64,000 bases of DNA from Sphingomonas colocasiae (lineage in GTDB: Bacteria > Pseudomonadota > Alphaproteobacteria > Sphingomonadales > Sphingomonadaceae). Shown in pieces: positions 1 to 8,136 of this stretch. A program made the translations under genes and the position numbers. Within the stretch, counting starts at the first letter, position 1; each line of letters opens with the position of its first letter. Where the stretch lies: NCBI RefSeq assembly GCF_019880585.1, contig NZ_JAINVV010000001.1, forward strand, positions 496,001-560,000. Reading direction: 5' to 3'. Under the pieces are notes generated by a model. That model had not been told where the DNA came from. It ran no database searches and saw nothing but the letters and a program-made list of their open reading frames with translations.

Positions 1-404
1 AGGTCGCCGTTGAACAGTGCGGTGCCCAGCACATATTGCGCCCTGGGCTCGCCGCGATCCGCCGATTTCTGGATCCAGGGCAGCGCCTCCTTGCGGTTGC
101 CGTTCTGGAACAGGATCAGCCCGTAATTGTCGGCGGCCTGGATATGGCCCTGCGCCGCAGCCTTCTGGTACCAGCTTTCCGCCTGTTTCAGATCGACGGG
201 AAGGCCGCGGCCGAGTTTATAGGCCTGCGCCAGGTTGAACTGGGCATCGGGATCGCCGGCGATCGCGGCCGGCCGCCATTCCTTGATCGCTGCGGCATAA
301 TCTCCGCGTTGCCAGGCGTCGACGCCGGCCTTGACGTCGGCCAGTGCCGGCGCCGTCAGGCTCGCCAGCGCCAAGCCCAATCCCATCATCCCCACCAACC
401 GCAT
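1..404 (-). CDS. Sel1-repeat secreted protein (3' end outside window)
   Basis: The start codon lies at 404 and the gene runs off the left edge, so about 134 N-terminal residues are visible. It opens with a signal peptide (MRLVGMMGLGLALASLTAPA then LAD). Sel1/TPR-like repeats follow: blocks such as 'GDPDAQFNLAQAYKLGRGLP' and 'AAAQGHIQAADNYGLILFQN', each ending in a positionally spaced G/A pattern. Sel1 repeats are protein-interaction solenoids. In sphingomonads such proteins often carry a C-terminal SPOR domain, but that part is not visible here. It is divergent from the ParA gene across about 180 bp, so the two may share a regulatory region. Confidence 0.8.
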   Translation of the reverse strand, partial: MRLVGMMGLGLALASLTAPALADVKAGVDAWQRGDYAAAIKEWRPAAIAGDPDAQFNLAQAYKLGRGLPVDLKQAESWYQKAAAQGHIQAADNYGLILFQNGNRKEALPWIQKSADRGEPRAQYVLGTALFNGD

Positions 405-588
405 GTTCGAATCCCTGAAAATCGTGACGGTGGATCATTGTAAGCACAATTTCCTAAGCGGTTATTAGCAGAAAATTCAGCATGTCCTGACCCTGAACGC
501 GCGGTGCGTAGGGCTTTCAGCCCATTAACCAGATTTTAGCCCGCGCCGTGCGATTGCCCCATCCGGGAATTCGAGCCGAGGGGAATCT
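405..588. promoter_or_regulatory. Divergent intergenic region (Sel1 gene / ParA gene)
   Basis: This is a 184-bp region between divergent genes and must hold promoters for both. It is AT-richer than its surroundings around 440-480. A short hairpin (GGGCT-ttc-AGCCC, 511-523) is visible. A purine-rich stretch (gccgaggggaatct) just before 589 acts as the ribosome binding site of the ParA gene. I see no convincing sigma-70 boxes. Confidence 0.4.
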
Positions 589-1305
589 ATGCGCGTTCTG
601 GCACTTGCATCGCAGAAGGGAGGATCCGGCAAGACCACCTTGTCCGGTCACCTCGCCGTGCAGGCGCAACGCGCCGGCGCCGGCCCGGTCGTGCTCATCG
701 ATATCGATCCGCAGGGGTCGCTCGCCGACTGGTGGAACGAGCGCGAAGAGGAATATCCCGCTTTCGCGCAGACCACCGTCGCACGGCTCGCGTCGGACCT
801 CGAAGTTCTGCGCCAGCAGGGGTTCCGCCTGGCGGTGATCGATACGCCGCCCGCCATCACCATGGCGATCCAGAGCGTGATCGCCGTCGCCGAACTGATC
901 GTGGTGCCGACGCGCCCGAGCCCGCACGACCTGCGCGCCGTGGGCGCCACCGTCGACCTGTGCGAACGCGCGGGCAAGCCGCTGATCTTCGTGGTCAATG
1001 GCGCGACGCCCAAGGCCAAGATCACTTACGAGGCCGCCGTCGCGCTGTCGCAGCACGGCACGGTTGCGCCGGTGACGCTGCATCACCGCACCGATTTCGC
1101 GGCATCGATGATCGATGGTCGCACCGTGATGGAAGTCGATCCCAAGAGCCGTTCCGCCAATGAGGTGGCCGAACTCTGGACCTATGTGTCCGACCGGCTC
1201 GAGAAGAATTTCCGCCGCACCGTGTTCAGTGCGCCGTCGCTCGGCCAGCCTTATAATTCTCCTCGTCCCGCAGGTGGTTTCGGCCGCCGCGTCGTCGGCC
1301 AGTAA
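589..1305 (+). CDS. Orphan ParA/MinD-family ATPase
   Basis: The protein has 238 residues. The deviant Walker A motif of the ParA/MinD superfamily (KGGSGKTT, residues 10-17) includes the signature lysine, followed by the 'DIDPQGS' switch and the 'IDTPP' Walker B-like motif. No ParB or parS-like site is next to it, so this is an orphan partition-type ATPase, not the chromosomal ParA. Such ATPases position cargo (chemoreceptor arrays, division proteins, plasmids) on the nucleoid or membrane. It is followed 13 bp downstream by a ribbon-helix-helix-like protein and then a SPOR lipoprotein. That order suggests a three-gene positioning module. The C-terminal tail (about residues 215-238) is Gly/Pro/Arg rich and probably disordered. 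Confidence 0.9.
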   Translation: MRVLALASQKGGSGKTTLSGHLAVQAQRAGAGPVVLIDIDPQGSLADWWNEREEEYPAFAQTTVARLASDLEVLRQQGFRLAVIDTPPAITMAIQSVIAVAELIVVPTRPSPHDLRAVGATVDLCERAGKPLIFVVNGATPKAKITYEAAVALSQHGTVAPVTLHHRTDFAASMIDGRTVMEVDPKSRSANEVAELWTYVSDRLEKNFRRTVFSAPSLGQPYNSPRPAGGFGRRVVGQ

Positions 1306-1318
1306 GGGGGAAGGCATC

Positions 1319-1984
1319 ATGGGCGAACCGAAACCGCTCGCATCGCTGTCCTCCAGCCTTCTGGCGCGCAAGGGACAGGCCAAGCCCGCCATGCGCCCCC
1401 AGGGGTTCGGCAGCTTCGGCAATCCCTTCAACGGGCATGACGATCTCGGCTGGAACGATATGGGGCATGATGTGCGCCATCCCGTTCCGATCCATCAGGA
1501 CGTGCATCCCGAACCGGTTCACGAGCTTCCGCCGGTGGTGCTCCAGCGCGAGGAACTCGCCGAGGAACTGAACCTGGTTCCGCAGAATTTCCATGCGCCC
1601 GAAATCCTCGCGCCGATCGGCAAGGCAACCGCGCAGCCCGATTTCAGTTTCGAGGAAGCCGAACAGGCTTATGATGAACCGGCCTATGAGGAAGCTGCGG
1701 TGGAGCCCGCGCCGGCAGCGCCTGAACTCCCGGTCGTCGCACCGGTTGCCCGCAAGGTGCCGATCGTCGCGATCAAGCGCGCGCACAAGGCGGCCAAGAG
1801 CCGCAAGGGCAAGGCTGCCTTCACGCTGCGACTGGATCCGGAGCGGCACCTGAAACTGCGCCTGGCATGCGCGATCGGCCGCGAATCCGCGCAGTCGATC
1901 GTGACCGAGGCGCTCGATCGTTATCTCGCCAGCCTGCCGGACATCGACGAACTGGCCCGCAAGGTGCCGGGATCGACCCGCTGA
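1319..1984 (+). CDS. Ribbon-helix-helix-like protein with long disordered N-terminus
   Basis: The protein has 221 residues. The ATG at 1319 is preceded by AAGGGGGAAGG, which favours it over longer in-frame options. Residues 1-145 are low complexity (His/Asp/Pro/Glu/Ala-rich), followed by a basic linker rich in K/R. The C-terminal 50 residues ('FTLRLDPERHLKLRLACAIG' then 'RESAQSIVTEALDRYLASLP') match a ribbon-helix-helix or antitoxin-like DNA-binding fold: a beta strand followed by two helices. Lying directly after ParA, it could be the DNA-binding or cargo-adaptor partner of the ATPase. The function is inferred from context only. Confidence 0.8.
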   Translation: MGEPKPLASLSSSLLARKGQAKPAMRPQGFGSFGNPFNGHDDLGWNDMGHDVRHPVPIHQDVHPEPVHELPPVVLQREELAEELNLVPQNFHAPEILAPIGKATAQPDFSFEEAEQAYDEPAYEEAAVEPAPAAPELPVVAPVARKVPIVAIKRAHKAAKSRKGKAAFTLRLDPERHLKLRLACAIGRESAQSIVTEALDRYLASLPDIDELARKVPGSTR

Positions 1985-2004
1985 GGCAAATGGGGGTTAT
2001 TGGG

Positions 2005-3321
2005 ATGAACAAGATTCTCGTCCTCAAACTGGCCGGTTCGGCGGTGGTGCTGGGCGCCACGCTGGTCGGCTGCAATCCGGCGGCGAAACAGTCCGCGATC
2101 GCATCGGCTTCGGATGCCGGCGGTTCGGCAAGATCGGCGTCGTCGGCTGCGGCGAAGGCGGAAAAGGCGCTGAAGGCGAATGATTCCGTAGCCGCGATCG
2201 CTTCGGCCGAAGCTGCTGTCGCCGCGCAGCCGCGTCAGGCATCCTATCGCATGCTGCTCGGCCAGGCCTATCTGGCCGGCGGGCGTTTCGTCTCGGCGGA
2301 GACGGCGTTCCTGGATACGCTGCGGCTCGATCCCGGCAACGACCGTGCCGGACTGAGCCTTGCGCTGGCGCAGATCGCGCTCGGCCGGCCCGATATCGCG
2401 CGGGACACGCTGGACAAGACGGCCGCGAACGTGCCCGTCGCGGATCGTGGGCTGGCGCTGGCGCTTGCCGGCGACATCCACGGTGCGGTCGAACTGCTGG
2501 AACCGGCTGCGCGCGCCGAGGGCGCTTCCGGCAAGACCCGCCAGAATCTTGCGCTCGCCTATGCGCTCGGCGGAGACTGGTCGCGTGCGCGCGTCATCGC
2601 CGCGCAGGATATTCCCGCGGACGAACTGGATCGCCGGCTTTCGACTTGGGCAAGCTTCACGCAACCCCGCAACAGCTGGGATCAGGTCGCGACGCTGCTG
2701 GGTGTGAAGGCCGTGCTCGATCGCGGCCAGCCCGAACGGCTGGCGCTTGCGCCCGATGCGGCGCCGGAACGCCAGGCGCTCGCTGCCGCTACGCCCGAAC
2801 AGATGTTCGCGCCGACCGCGGCGGAGAGCGGCGATGCGGCGGCCGTCCAGGATGCGGCGCCGGTGGAGATCGCGGAAGCCCCGCAGGCGGCCGCTACACT
2901 GCGTCAGGTCGTGTTCGCGCCGCGTCAGGAAGTCGTCCAGGCGATACCGGCCGGCCTTATTCGCGCGAACAATGGACCGCTCCGTCAGGTGATGGCGGCG
3001 CGCGGGGTTCCGGGTGGGCGTTTCGTCGTTCAACTCGGTGCTTTCTCGACGCCCGCCAAGGCCGAGGCCGCCTGGAAAAGGGCGGTTGGGCGCTACACCG
3101 CGCTGGGAGGCTATGCGCCCGACGGCGAAACCGTCCGTTCGGGATCGGCGACGCTTCATCGCGTGGCAGCCGGCGGGTTCGCGTCCCGTGGCGCGGCCAA
3201 TGCCGTCTGCGCGCAGTTGCGGATGAGTGGTGGCGCCTGCTTCGTGCGCGAGGATGGCAATCAACCCCAGGCGCAATGGGCGATGCGTGCCGCCGGCGGG
3301 ATGCGCATCGCGGCCCGCTGA
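2005..3321 (+). CDS. TPR lipoprotein with C-terminal SPOR domain
   Basis: The protein has 438 residues from the ATG at 2005; an alternative ATG at 1990 adds five residues. It has a lipoprotein signal with lipobox LVGC (Cys about residue 23), then TPR-like repeats over about 60-250 ('ASYRMLLGQAYLAGGRFVSA' and following). A low-complexity Ala-rich linker follows. The C-terminal SPOR domain starts at about residue 333 ('GGRFVVQLGAFSTPAKAEAA'). SPOR domains bind denuded septal peptidoglycan, which places the mature lipoprotein at the division site in the periplasm. It starts about 20 bp after the preceding gene, so it is probably co-transcribed with the ParA and RHH genes. Confidence 0.88.
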   Translation: MNKILVLKLAGSAVVLGATLVGCNPAAKQSAIASASDAGGSARSASSAAAKAEKALKANDSVAAIASAEAAVAAQPRQASYRMLLGQAYLAGGRFVSAETAFLDTLRLDPGNDRAGLSLALAQIALGRPDIARDTLDKTAANVPVADRGLALALAGDIHGAVELLEPAARAEGASGKTRQNLALAYALGGDWSRARVIAAQDIPADELDRRLSTWASFTQPRNSWDQVATLLGVKAVLDRGQPERLALAPDAAPERQALAAATPEQMFAPTAAESGDAAAVQDAAPVEIAEAPQAAATLRQVVFAPRQEVVQAIPAGLIRANNGPLRQVMAARGVPGGRFVVQLGAFSTPAKAEAAWKRAVGRYTALGGYAPDGETVRSGSATLHRVAAGGFASRGAANAVCAQLRMSGGACFVREDGNQPQAQWAMRAAGGMRIAAR

Positions 3322-3343
3322 TCGGTTCCATCAACACTCTGGA

Positions 3344-3440
3344 GCGATTTCCAGTCGGACGGAATCATCTGACTGGAAATCGCGGTTCGACAAAGACTTG
3401 GAGCGGCTGATCTGCTTCAATCAGATCGCAAACCGCTCTT
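3344..3440. repeat. Intergenic double-hairpin repeat
   Basis: A 13-bp perfect inverted repeat (GCGATTTCCAGTC at 3344-3356, GACTGGAAATCGC at 3371-3383) has a 14-nt loop. A second weaker stem follows (GAGCGG near 3401, CCGCTC near 3432). The element lies between the convergent SPOR gene and the pyrC' gene. It resembles the dispersed intergenic mosaic elements common in alphaproteobacterial genomes and could also act as a bidirectional terminator. There is no clear T-tract. Confidence 0.6.
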
Positions 3441-3466
3441 GTCCGTTCCCGGACGTGACGGGGCGG

Positions 3467-4702
3467 TCAGCCGATAGGCTGGCCACCCTTGATCATCAGG
3501 GCGACCCGACCCTGGACGGGCATGCCGTCGAACGGCGTGTTGCCGGCGCGCGCGGCCATGCGGGCGGTATCGATCCGCCAGGGTGTATCCGGCTCGACCA
3601 GGATGAGATCGGCGGGCGCGCCGGCGGCGATGATGCCGGTCTCCAGACCCAGGATGCGTGCGGGGTTGGCCGCCAGCATCTCGAACAGGCGGGGCAGGGA
3701 GATATGGTCGTCGCGGACCAGACCGAGACCCAGTGCGAGCAGCGTTTCCGCCCCCGCCATGCCCGGCGCGGCATCCGCGAAGGGCAGGCGCTTGTCCTCC
3801 GGCCCGCGCGGATCGTGGCCTGAGCACAATATGTCGATCGTGCCGTCGGCAAGCGCCGCGAGCGCCGCCTGGCGGTCGCTTTCCGCGCGGAGCGGGGGAG
3901 AAAGCCGGGCGAAGGTCCGAAAATCGGAAACCGCATTGTCGGACAGGTAAAGATGCGCCGGCGTGATACCGCAGGTGACCGGCAAGCCCCTGGCCTTGGC
4001 TGCGCGGACCAGCGCGAAACCGGCCGCCGTTGTCACCTGGCGGAAATGGATCGCCGCGCCGGTCTGTTCGACCAGTGCGAGATCGCGCGCGATCGCCATC
4101 GCTTCGGCGACCGCCGGTGCGCTGGCGAGACCCAGCCGGGTCGCGGTTTCCCCGGCCGTTGCGACGGCGTTGCCGGTCAGGCCGCGATCCTCTGCATGGA
4201 CGATCACGGTCAGGCCGAGCGGCGCCGCATAGGCGAGGACGCGGTGCATCACGCCCGAATCGGCGATCCAGTCCCGGCCGGTGGCGACGGCAAGCGCACC
4301 GCTGTCGCGCATGGTCGCGAATTCGGCGAGGTCGAGCCCGGCCAGCCCGCGCGTGGCTGCAGCGATGGGGTGGACCCAGAGGTCGGGCTTGCCGCTGTCG
4401 GCCGCGCGCTGGATCAGGCCGGGATCGTCGAGCGGACGCGATTGATCGGGCATCAGCGCGGCGCGCACGATTCCGCCAGCGCGGAACGCCGGCTTGTCGA
4501 TCGCGAACACGCCCAGATCGACGATGCCGGGGGCGATCAGCGCGCCCTTCGCATCGATCACCGCCGTATCGGCGGGAATATCGATCGCGCCAACGGCCTC
4601 GATCGTGTCGCCGCGCATCAGCACGGCCTGGCCGTCCGCGCCGTTGACGACTGCGCGCAGGCTGTTGGCCATCTTGCCTTCCCTGGTCGAAGCGTTGTTC
4701 AT
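3467..4702 (-). CDS. pyrC': Catalytically inactive dihydroorotase homologue (PyrC'/PyrX type)
   Basis: The protein has 411 residues. The start ATG at 4702 overlaps the pyrB stop (ATGA) and follows a GGAGGG ribosome binding site. The fold is a class I dihydroorotase, but key metal and catalytic residues are gone. The DxHxH metal motif reads D62-L-G64-V-F66. The second His of the HxxH motif is Gln222. The catalytic Asp of 'TDHAPH' is Gly295 (CSGHDPR). His169 (IVHAED) and His250 (TPAHL) remain. In Pseudomonas a comparable dead PyrC' is a structural partner needed to assemble aspartate carbamoyltransferase. The same role here is inferred from pyrB coupling. A true dihydroorotase must be encoded elsewhere. 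Confidence 0.88.
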   Translation of the reverse strand: MNNASTREGKMANSLRAVVNGADGQAVLMRGDTIEAVGAIDIPADTAVIDAKGALIAPGIVDLGVFAIDKPAFRAGGIVRAALMPDQSRPLDDPGLIQRAADSGKPDLWVHPIAAATRGLAGLDLAEFATMRDSGALAVATGRDWIADSGVMHRVLAYAAPLGLTVIVHAEDRGLTGNAVATAGETATRLGLASAPAVAEAMAIARDLALVEQTGAAIHFRQVTTAAGFALVRAAKARGLPVTCGITPAHLYLSDNAVSDFRTFARLSPPLRAESDRQAALAALADGTIDILCSGHDPRGPEDKRLPFADAAPGMAGAETLLALGLGLVRDDHISLPRLFEMLAANPARILGLETGIIAAGAPADLILVEPDTPWRIDTARMAARAGNTPFDGMPVQGRVALMIKGGQPIG

Positions 4703-5688
4703 GCCCAACCCTCCACGCCGCGCCGGCGGCGGGTCAGCACGTCGAGGCAGGCCATGCGCACCGCCACGCCCATTTCGACCTGTTCGGTGATCGCGGAACG
4801 GACGGGATCGTCGGCGACGTTGCTGTCGATTTCGATGCCGCGGTTCATCGGTCCGGGATGCATCACCAGCGCATCGGGGGCCGCGCGTTCCAGCCGCTCG
4901 GCCGTGAGCCCGTACAGCGCGTGATATTCGCGTGGCGAGGGGATGAAGCCGCCCGCCATGCGCTCATTCTGCAGGCGCAGCATCATCACGACATCCGCGC
5001 CTTCGATGCCCGCATCGAAATCGGTGAAGGGCGTGACGCCCATCCGCTCGATCGCCGGCGGCATCAGCGTGGGCGGTGCGATCACGCGCACTTCGGCGGC
5101 GAGCGCGGTCAACGCCAGGATGTTCGAACGGGCAACGCGGCTGTGGAGCAGGTCTCCGCAGATCGCGACGCGCAGATTGGCGATCCGCCCCTTGCGGCGG
5201 CGGATGGTGAGCGCGTCGAGCAGTGCCTGGGTCGGATGCTCGTGCCAGCCGTCACCGGCATTGAGCACCGGGCAATCGACCTTGTCGGCGATCAACTGGA
5301 CCGCGCCCGAACTGGAATGGCGGATGACGATGATATCGGCGCGCATCGCGTTCAGCGTCATCGCCGTATCGATCAGCGTTTCGCCCTTCTTCACGCTCGA
5401 CTGGGCGGCATGCATGTTCACCACGTCGGCGCCGAGCCTTTTGCCGGCGATCTCGAAGCTCAGCAGCGTCCGCGTGGAGTTTTCGAAAAAGGCGTTGATC
5501 AGCGTCAGGCCCGCCAACCGGTCGTCATGCTTCGATGCGCGCCGGTTGAGATCGACCCATTGCTCGGCCTCGTCGAGGAGGAAAGCGATCTCATGCGGCT
5601 GAAGGCCTGAAATACCGGTGAGATGCCTGTGCGGAAATTGCGCCGCACCGGTCAGGCCGGTGGGCGGAAAGGATGTGGAGATCGACAT
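4699..5688 (-). CDS. pyrB: Aspartate carbamoyltransferase catalytic subunit
   Basis: The protein has 329 residues. It makes N-carbamoyl-L-aspartate from carbamoyl phosphate and aspartate, the committed step of pyrimidine synthesis. The carbamoyl-phosphate motif FFENSTRT (about residues 67-74), 'HPTQALLD' and 'MHPGPMNRG' are all present, so the enzyme looks active. The length is typical for a class A/B catalytic chain with a short N-terminal extension. Its stop overlaps the start of the pseudo-dihydroorotase, so the two are made together. No regulatory pyrI gene is nearby, consistent with a PyrB/PyrC' dodecamer. Confidence 0.97.
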   Translation of the reverse strand: MSISTSFPPTGLTGAAQFPHRHLTGISGLQPHEIAFLLDEAEQWVDLNRRASKHDDRLAGLTLINAFFENSTRTLLSFEIAGKRLGADVVNMHAAQSSVKKGETLIDTAMTLNAMRADIIVIRHSSSGAVQLIADKVDCPVLNAGDGWHEHPTQALLDALTIRRRKGRIANLRVAICGDLLHSRVARSNILALTALAAEVRVIAPPTLMPPAIERMGVTPFTDFDAGIEGADVVMMLRLQNERMAGGFIPSPREYHALYGLTAERLERAAPDALVMHPGPMNRGIEIDSNVADDPVRSAITEQVEMGVAVRMACLDVLTRRRRGVEGWA

Positions 5689-5722
5689 TAAAGGCCGCGA
5701 TTAGGCGGATTGCGGGGGGAGT

Positions 5723-6007
5723 TCAAGGCGCTCCCGCATATGTATCGAGAAGTACCGCGGCAATGCCGGCCTGGACCAGCGCGATCAGGTGCAGCTTCAT
5801 GGAAAAGCTGGTCTTTTTCGTCTTGTGACGAAACCGGGCGCGACCGGCATAGGCGCCGATCGTTCCCCCGATCATCGCGGTGAGGAGCAGCGTCGATTCG
5901 GGAATACGCCGTTGGCCGGTCTGAGCGCGGGCCTTGTCCACGCCGAACTGGGCGTATGCGAACAGGTTGATCAGCGCCAGGGCGGCAACAAGAGCAATCA
6001 GCGCCAT
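5723..6007 (-). CDS. DUF1294 small membrane protein
   Basis: The protein has 94 residues. An N-terminal transmembrane helix (ALIALVAALALINLFAYAQF) is followed by a basic cytoplasmic segment (VDKARAQTGQRRIPE), a helix around 'TLLLTAMIGGTIGAYAG', the 'FRHKTKKTSF' signature and a last helix. This is the DUF1294 pattern; family function is unknown. It lies 34 bp upstream of pyrB on the same strand and may be the first gene of the pyrimidine transcript. Confidence 0.85.
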   Translation of the reverse strand: MALIALVAALALINLFAYAQFGVDKARAQTGQRRIPESTLLLTAMIGGTIGAYAGRARFRHKTKKTSFSMKLHLIALVQAGIAAVLLDTYAGAP

Positions 6008-6130
6008 ATCGGATCGATCGGGCTTTGCGGGCGCGCCGGTCCACGTCTAAGAGCGCAGCCACGCCCGGCAGGCGGCCTGTTCAGGTCCCGCGGGCGAGCG
6101 TGAATCGGTTCATCATCGTTCGGGGTTCGC

Positions 6131-6373
6131 ATGGCTCGATATTTCTTCAATCTCTACGAATGCGGCGCGCTGACGCCTGACGAGGAAGGCGAGGAATTCG
6201 ACGACCTCGACGCCGTTCGCGACACCGCGGTGCGGCTGGCGCGCGGCATCATGGCGGGGGAGATCACGGCCGGGCGACTGTGCCTGCTTTGCCGGATCGA
6301 GGTGGTCGACGAACAAGGCGCGGTGGTGATGGAGGTGCCGTTCAGGGATACGGTGGTGGTCACCGGCCTCTGA
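6131..6373 (+). CDS. DUF6894-type small protein
   Basis: The protein has 80 residues. It begins 'MARYFFNLYECGALTPDEEG' and contains the D-x-E-G-x-E-x-x-D-L pattern typical of the DUF6894 family, small single-domain proteins common in alphaproteobacteria. It has no signal peptide or membrane segment and an acidic N-terminal half. The function is unknown. It stands alone on the plus strand between two minus-strand operons; its stop is 6 bp from the convergent ruvX stop. Confidence 0.8.
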   Translation: MARYFFNLYECGALTPDEEGEEFDDLDAVRDTAVRLARGIMAGEITAGRLCLLCRIEVVDEQGAVVMEVPFRDTVVVTGL

Positions 6374-6379
6374 CCGATC

Positions 6380-6856
6380 TCAGATCAACGATCCGCCGCC
6401 GCTCGCCAGTCCGTCGATCGCGCCTTGCAGGATATGGGCGGCCGCCAGCGTGTCGACGCGTTCGGCGCGTTTCGCGCGGCTGAGATCCGCTTCGATCATG
6501 GCGCGCTCCACCGCCTGGGTGGACCAGCGCTCGTCCCACAGCAGGATCGGCAGGCCGAGATCGTCGATATTGCGCGCGAAGGCACGCGTCGACTGGCTGC
6601 GCGGGCTTTCGCTGCCGTCGAGGTTGAGCGGCAGGCCGAGCACGATACCGGCCACGTGCTGATCCGCGATCAGCCTGGCGAGCGCGGCCTTGTCGGCCGA
6701 GAATTTGGTGCGCCGGATCGTGCCCGACGGGCTGGCGAAGCTCCATCCCGCGTCGCACAGCGCGGTGCCGATCGTCTTCGTGCCCAGGTCGAGCCCGATC
6801 AGCCGGCCGCCATCGGGCAGGGCGTCATGGAACGTGCGCGAATCGGCGGTGATCAT
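6380..6856 (-). CDS. ruvX: Holliday junction resolvase-like RuvX/YqgF
   Basis: The protein has 158 residues. It is an RNase H-like fold with the catalytic Asp motif '[12 protein letters not shown]' (about residues 19-30), the 'GLPLNLDGS' loop, the 'LWDERWST' Glu/Asp motif and a terminal '[13 protein letters not shown]' aspartate. Family members process Holliday junctions or mature 16S rRNA 5' ends. The start overlaps the stop of the upstream hydrolase gene by ATGA, so translation is coupled. Confidence 0.95.
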   Translation of the reverse strand: MITADSRTFHDALPDGGRLIGLDLGTKTIGTALCDAGWSFASPSGTIRRTKFSADKAALARLIADQHVAGIVLGLPLNLDGSESPRSQSTRAFARNIDDLGLPILLWDERWSTQAVERAMIEADLSRAKRAERVDTLAAAHILQGAIDGLASGGGSLI

Positions 6857-7962
6857 GGCGCCTTGTACGCCGCCAGCCGCCGCACCGCATCGGCGCGGAC
6901 ATTCGCCCAGAACAGGCTGTAGTCATAGACATGGTAATTATTGCCCGGCAGCACATAGGGGCCCATCGCGGGCGGATCGCCGATCAGCAGGAAACCGCGC
7001 GCGTCACAGCGCGCGGGCACTGCGCCGGGGGTGAGCGTCGCGGTCTTGAGGTCGGCCGAGGGCACCAGCGTGCCGAGATTGGCGGTCATCGGCGCCGTGC
7101 CGCCGGCCATGCCGGTCAGCGGGTTGGTGCAGACCATCGGCGTATCCTTGCGTGGCTTGCCGTCGAAGCCGGTCGAGCCGTCATAGGTTTCGAGCACGGC
7201 TTCGGGCTCGGCAGGCTCGGCGAAGCTTTGCCAACTCAGCAGGCAGCCCGTCTGATCGGCCGCCGTGCATTCGGGCATGGCCAATGCCGGCAGGTCGGTG
7301 GTGCGGGACACCGGCCAGCCAACGACATAGGCGGCGACGATCCGCGCCGCGAGCGGCTTGCCGGCAACGCGTTCGCGCAGCAGGCGGGTCAGATGCAGCG
7401 CACCCTGGCTATGTCCGGCCAGGATGATCGGCTGGTCGGCGGGAATGGACCCGATGAAATGATCGAAGGCGGCCAGAACATCGCCATAAGCGAGCGCCAG
7501 TGCCTTGTCCGCTTCCGCCTGGCCGGTCAGGAACGCGCCGAACGTGGCCTGGCGATAGCGAGGCGCCCAGATCGCGCCCGCTTCGTTGAAGGCGCTGGCC
7601 TGTCCGCGCAGGAACAGGGCGGCGCGGTCATTGGCCTCGGCATCGTCGAGCGGCGCGTTCCATGCGGCGCGGTTCAGATAGGATGTCGGATGGATGAAGA
7701 AGACTGCGGCGCGGGGCGCGGGGGCGGGCGCAAGGCCCTGGGGTGCCCACAGGGCGGGGTTGCCCTGCGTGATGTCCGGCCGGGCCAGCCATAGCTTGCG
7801 ATCGGCATAGGCGCCGGCATCGGTTGCGGGCAGCGCCTTGAACTGCGCGCTCGGCACCATCGCGGTGCGCATCATCTGCACGCCGAACAGGCGATAGGCG
7901 AAGGTGGCGGCGATCGCGAGCACGATCAGGGTCGCAAACACATAAAGGAATTTCCGGGCCAA
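6853..7962 (-). CDS. DUF3089-type alpha/beta hydrolase, membrane anchored
   Basis: The protein has 369 residues if started at TTG 7962, which has GGAG eight bases upstream; no ATG precedes the membrane segment in frame. An N-terminal transmembrane anchor ([20 protein letters not shown]) is followed by a hydrolase domain. The domain has '[18 protein letters not shown]' as oxyanion region and '[12 protein letters not shown]' as nucleophile elbow (G-H-S-Q-G), with candidate acid and His residues near '[12 protein letters not shown]'. The domain matches DUF3089, predicted lipase/esterases. It is coupled to ruvX. Confidence 0.82.
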   Translation of the reverse strand: MARKFLYVFATLIVLAIAATFAYRLFGVQMMRTAMVPSAQFKALPATDAGAYADRKLWLARPDITQGNPALWAPQGLAPAPAPRAAVFFIHPTSYLNRAAWNAPLDDAEANDRAALFLRGQASAFNEAGAIWAPRYRQATFGAFLTGQAEADKALALAYGDVLAAFDHFIGSIPADQPIILAGHSQGALHLTRLLRERVAGKPLAARIVAAYVVGWPVSRTTDLPALAMPECTAADQTGCLLSWQSFAEPAEPEAVLETYDGSTGFDGKPRKDTPMVCTNPLTGMAGGTAPMTANLGTLVPSADLKTATLTPGAVPARCDARGFLLIGDPPAMGPYVLPGNNYHVYDYSLFWANVRADAVRRLAAYKAP

Positions 7963-8136
7963 ACGGGATCTCCATTGTGCAGTGCAACATAGATTGCGCC
8001 GCCGGGCAATGCGATTTCCCATAATGCTGGATGCGAAGGATGCAATCACGCCGGGCTGCACCGATCGCTCACCGAAAATCCATGACGCATTCCGCGCCTG
8101 CCGGGTTAGGCTTCGCGCAGATTGGGAGAGTCCGCG
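7963..8136. promoter_or_regulatory. Divergent intergenic region (DUF3089 gene / DUF4153 gene)
   Basis: A 174-bp gap between divergent genes. The only element I can define is the GGGAGAG ribosome binding site (8124-8130) six bases before the ATG at 8137. Promoters for both genes must lie here but no strong consensus is seen. Confidence 0.3.

Noticed and set aside
589-1305. ParA gene as the chromosomal partition locus
   Set aside because: No parB gene and no parS-like palindromes (TGTTTCACGTGAAACA type) are nearby. Chromosomal parAB normally lies by gidAB, which are absent.
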